DNA of 5,671 nt from Spirochaetaceae bacterium (lineage in GTDB: Bacteria > Spirochaetota > Spirochaetia > Treponematales > Breznakiellaceae). Location: positions 1-5,671 of the forward strand of contig JAISCO010000183.1 of the NCBI GenBank assembly GCA_031265535.1, read 5' to 3'. This document shows positions 4,564 to 5,671 of this stretch, piece after piece. Position 1 is the stretch's first letter; each line of letters opens with the position of its first letter. Below the pieces are notes generated by a model. The model was not told the DNA's origin. It did not search any database and saw only the letters and a list, made by a program, of their open reading frames with translations. A program made the position numbers and the translations under genes.

Positions 4564-5556
4564 CTAGCTGTTTTTCAATGCGCTGTCAAATGCGGAAGCG
4601 GAGGGGGAAAAGTTGATTTTTTTGACATTGCGCAGACTTTCCGCCGCTCCGGTTTCCCTGTCCATGCCGGAATCTTCCCACTCGACCGAGAGCGGCCCGG
4701 CATAAGATGCCGCGTTCAATTCGCGGATAATGCCGTCAAAATCAACGCATCCGTGACCCACAGAAACAAAGTCCCATGCCCGCCGCGTATCGCCAAACGG
4801 CAAAAACGAGCCTAAAATACCGGAACGGCCGTCGTTTTTATGCATTTTTACATCTTTCATGTGAACATGATAAATCTTTTTCGCAAAATAACGCGCAAAC
4901 ACAACTTCGTTGACACCCTGCCAAACAAGATGGCTCGGATCATAGTTGAGCCCCAGCGCCGGACGGTAATCAAAGCGTTTCAAAAAGCGCTCAGTGGTAT
5001 AGAAATCAAACGCTATTTCGGACGGGTGCACCTCAAACGCGAATTTTACGCCGCACTCGTCAAACACGTCAAAGATGGGCGACCACAAAGTATATATCAG
5101 ATCGAAACCGTCATCAATCATGCGCGGGGAAGTTTGCGGGTACGAGTACCAGCGCGCCCATATCGGCGAACCGGTAAAGCCGTTCACCACATTTACGCCG
5201 AACTTTTTTGCGGCGCGGGCGGTATCTTTCATTTCCGCTATCGCCCACGCGCGTATCTCGGCAGGCTTTCCCGCAAGATGGGCAGGCGCAAAATTGTCAA
5301 GCCGCTCGTCCCACAGGTCGCCCACGCACTGACCGGTAAGATGGGCGCTTATAGCGCGGCACTGTAGCCCGTGTTTTTGCAGCGTTTCTTTTACAAACGG
5401 AATATAGTCATCGTCAGAGAGGGCTTTTTGGACGTTAAAATGAGCGTGCGTTGCCAGTTCCAGCCCGTCATAACCCACGCGTGCCGCAAACGCGCATAAA
5501 TCATCCAGTTTCATATCGCCAAATTGCCCCGACGCAATCGTTATTATCCTTTCCAT
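4564..5556 (-). CDS. Sugar phosphate isomerase/epimerase (xylose isomerase-like TIM barrel, IolE-like superfamily)
   Basis: A 330-residue cytosolic enzyme of the AP endonuclease 2/xylose isomerase-like TIM-barrel family. The start is fixed by AGGAGG (5567-5572 on the minus strand), 10 nt upstream. Seen: the N-terminal strand IITIASGQFGDMKLDDLCAF with VGYDGLEL (28-34), GVNVVNGFTGSP (120-131), then the metal-site motifs FEVHPSE (Glu175), LNYDPSHLVW (Asp206, His209), YHVHMKD (His232, Asp235) and LSVEWEDSGMD (Glu292). The complete set of divalent-metal ligands says the active site is intact, and length is normal for the family. Members isomerise, epimerise or dehydrate sugars, keto-sugars and inositol derivatives; the exact substrate cannot be told from sequence. 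The upstream partner appears to be a Gfo/Idh/MocA oxidoreductase ending 68 nt earlier on the same strand. That pairing is typical of sugar or inositol catabolic operons and suggests oxidation to a keto-sugar followed by isomerisation. Confidence 0.9.
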   Translation of the reverse strand: MERIITIASGQFGDMKLDDLCAFAARVGYDGLELATHAHFNVQKALSDDDYIPFVKETLQKHGLQCRAISAHLTGQCVGDLWDERLDNFAPAHLAGKPAEIRAWAIAEMKDTARAAKKFGVNVVNGFTGSPIWARWYSYPQTSPRMIDDGFDLIYTLWSPIFDVFDECGVKFAFEVHPSEIAFDFYTTERFLKRFDYRPALGLNYDPSHLVWQGVNEVVFARYFAKKIYHVHMKDVKMHKNDGRSGILGSFLPFGDTRRAWDFVSVGHGCVDFDGIIRELNAASYAGPLSVEWEDSGMDRETGAAESLRNVKKINFSPSASAFDSALKNS

Positions 5557-5566
5557 TTTCTCTTTT

Positions 5567-5572
5567 CCTCCT
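5567..5572 (-). promoter_or_regulatory. Shine-Dalgarno of the isomerase/epimerase gene
   Basis: AGGAGG on the minus strand (CCTCCT on the plus strand), 10 nt before the ATG. It decides the start of the 330-residue product and shows that, despite the purine-rich leader, initiation has its own site and does not rely on coupling. Confidence 0.8.
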
Positions 5573-5576
5573 GCAA

Positions 5577-5624
5577 ACTACTCATTCCTTTTTACTTTTT
5601 CCCTTTTCCTTTTCTAATTGCTCA
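5577..5624 (-). repeat. Inverted copy of the AT-rich element plus purine tract
   Basis: Read on the minus strand: AATGAGCAATTAG, then a purine run (GAAAAGGAAAAGGGAAAAAG, TAAAAAGG), then AATGAGTAGT. The AATGAGCAATT portion matches 1357-1367, and the purine run matches the arms of the R/Y elements. Both repeat families therefore meet in this 68-nt gap between the oxidoreductase stop and the epimerase start. There is no pyrimidine partner arm, so this is a half element. Confidence 0.55.
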
Positions 5625-5671
5625 TTAAACCGCAGCCGGCTTTCCCGACCCGGCGGACTCGTACAGAGCGT
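5625..5671 (-). CDS. Probable Gfo/Idh/MocA-family oxidoreductase, C-terminal end only
   Basis: Reading leftward from the right edge, one frame gives ALYESAGSGKPAAV and then TAA (5625-5627). ALYESARTGKPV-type endings close many Gfo/Idh/MocA-family NAD(P)-dependent sugar dehydrogenases, so this is probably the last 14 codons of such a gene. It lies 68 nt upstream of the isomerase/epimerase on the same strand, a common partner for this family. Only about 47 bases are visible, so the family call rests on a short motif plus context. The neighbouring frames do not give a recognisable ending. Confidence 0.55.
   Translation of the reverse strand, partial: ALYESAGSGKPAAV

Noticed and set aside
4840..5367. 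175-codon open frame on the plus strand
   Set aside because: It is antisense to the intact isomerase/epimerase, with no ribosome binding site and no recognisable domain.

Overview
The window looks like an accessory stretch of a spirochaete chromosome. Termite-gut type Treponema is my best guess, with moderate confidence, and no marker gene is present to prove it. The clues are a treponemal-style lipoprotein with an Ig-like segment and a beta-helix tail, an Rpn/PD-(D/E)XK nuclease of a type I associate with treponemes and Clostridia, coding sequence of roughly balanced GC, and highly biased purine/pyrimidine tracts between genes.

Layout, left to right. (1) 1-386, +: the 3' part of a gene for a PD-(D/E)XK nuclease-like protein. 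(2) 474-1355, +: a full-length Rpn-type PD-(D/E)XK nuclease. Inside it, a textbook Shine-Dalgarno at 1108-1113 sits 8 nt before an in-frame ATG at 1122, so the last 77 residues could be made as a separate small protein. (3) 1373-1540, +: a short freestanding gene of 55 codons that duplicates this C-terminal segment, beginning at the equivalent ATG. (4) 2361-1695, -: a two-gene toxin-antitoxin operon, a UPF0175-type antitoxin followed by a DUF3368-type PIN toxin, overlapping by 23 nt. (5) 2564-4240, +: a 558-residue lipoprotein. (6) 4241-4563: a gene-free stretch with an AT-rich repeat and two inverted repeats. (7) 5671-4564, -: the last 14 codons of a probable Gfo/Idh/MocA oxidoreductase, then a full-length sugar phosphate isomerase/epimerase, a common sugar or inositol catabolic pairing.

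Two dispersed repeat families fill most gaps. One is a purine-rich arm followed by a pyrimidine-rich arm (about 110-165 bp), seen three times at 350-458, 1541-1704 and 2400-2548. It reads R-then-Y on both strands, so it can fold as a long imperfect hairpin. The other is an AT-rich element built on AACAATTA/AATGAGCAATT, at 1332-1376, 4251-4301 and, inverted, 5577-5624. Several genes end inside these elements.

The most interesting point is the nuclease locus. Known E. coli Rpn genes make an internally initiated C-terminal protein that inhibits the full-length nuclease. Here the same gene-within-gene arrangement is visible, and the putative inhibitor segment also exists as a second stand-alone gene directly downstream. 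Together with the neighbouring nuclease fragment and the PIN toxin-antitoxin pair, the left 2.4 kb reads as a small defence or toxin-antitoxin cluster. That functional reading is inference.
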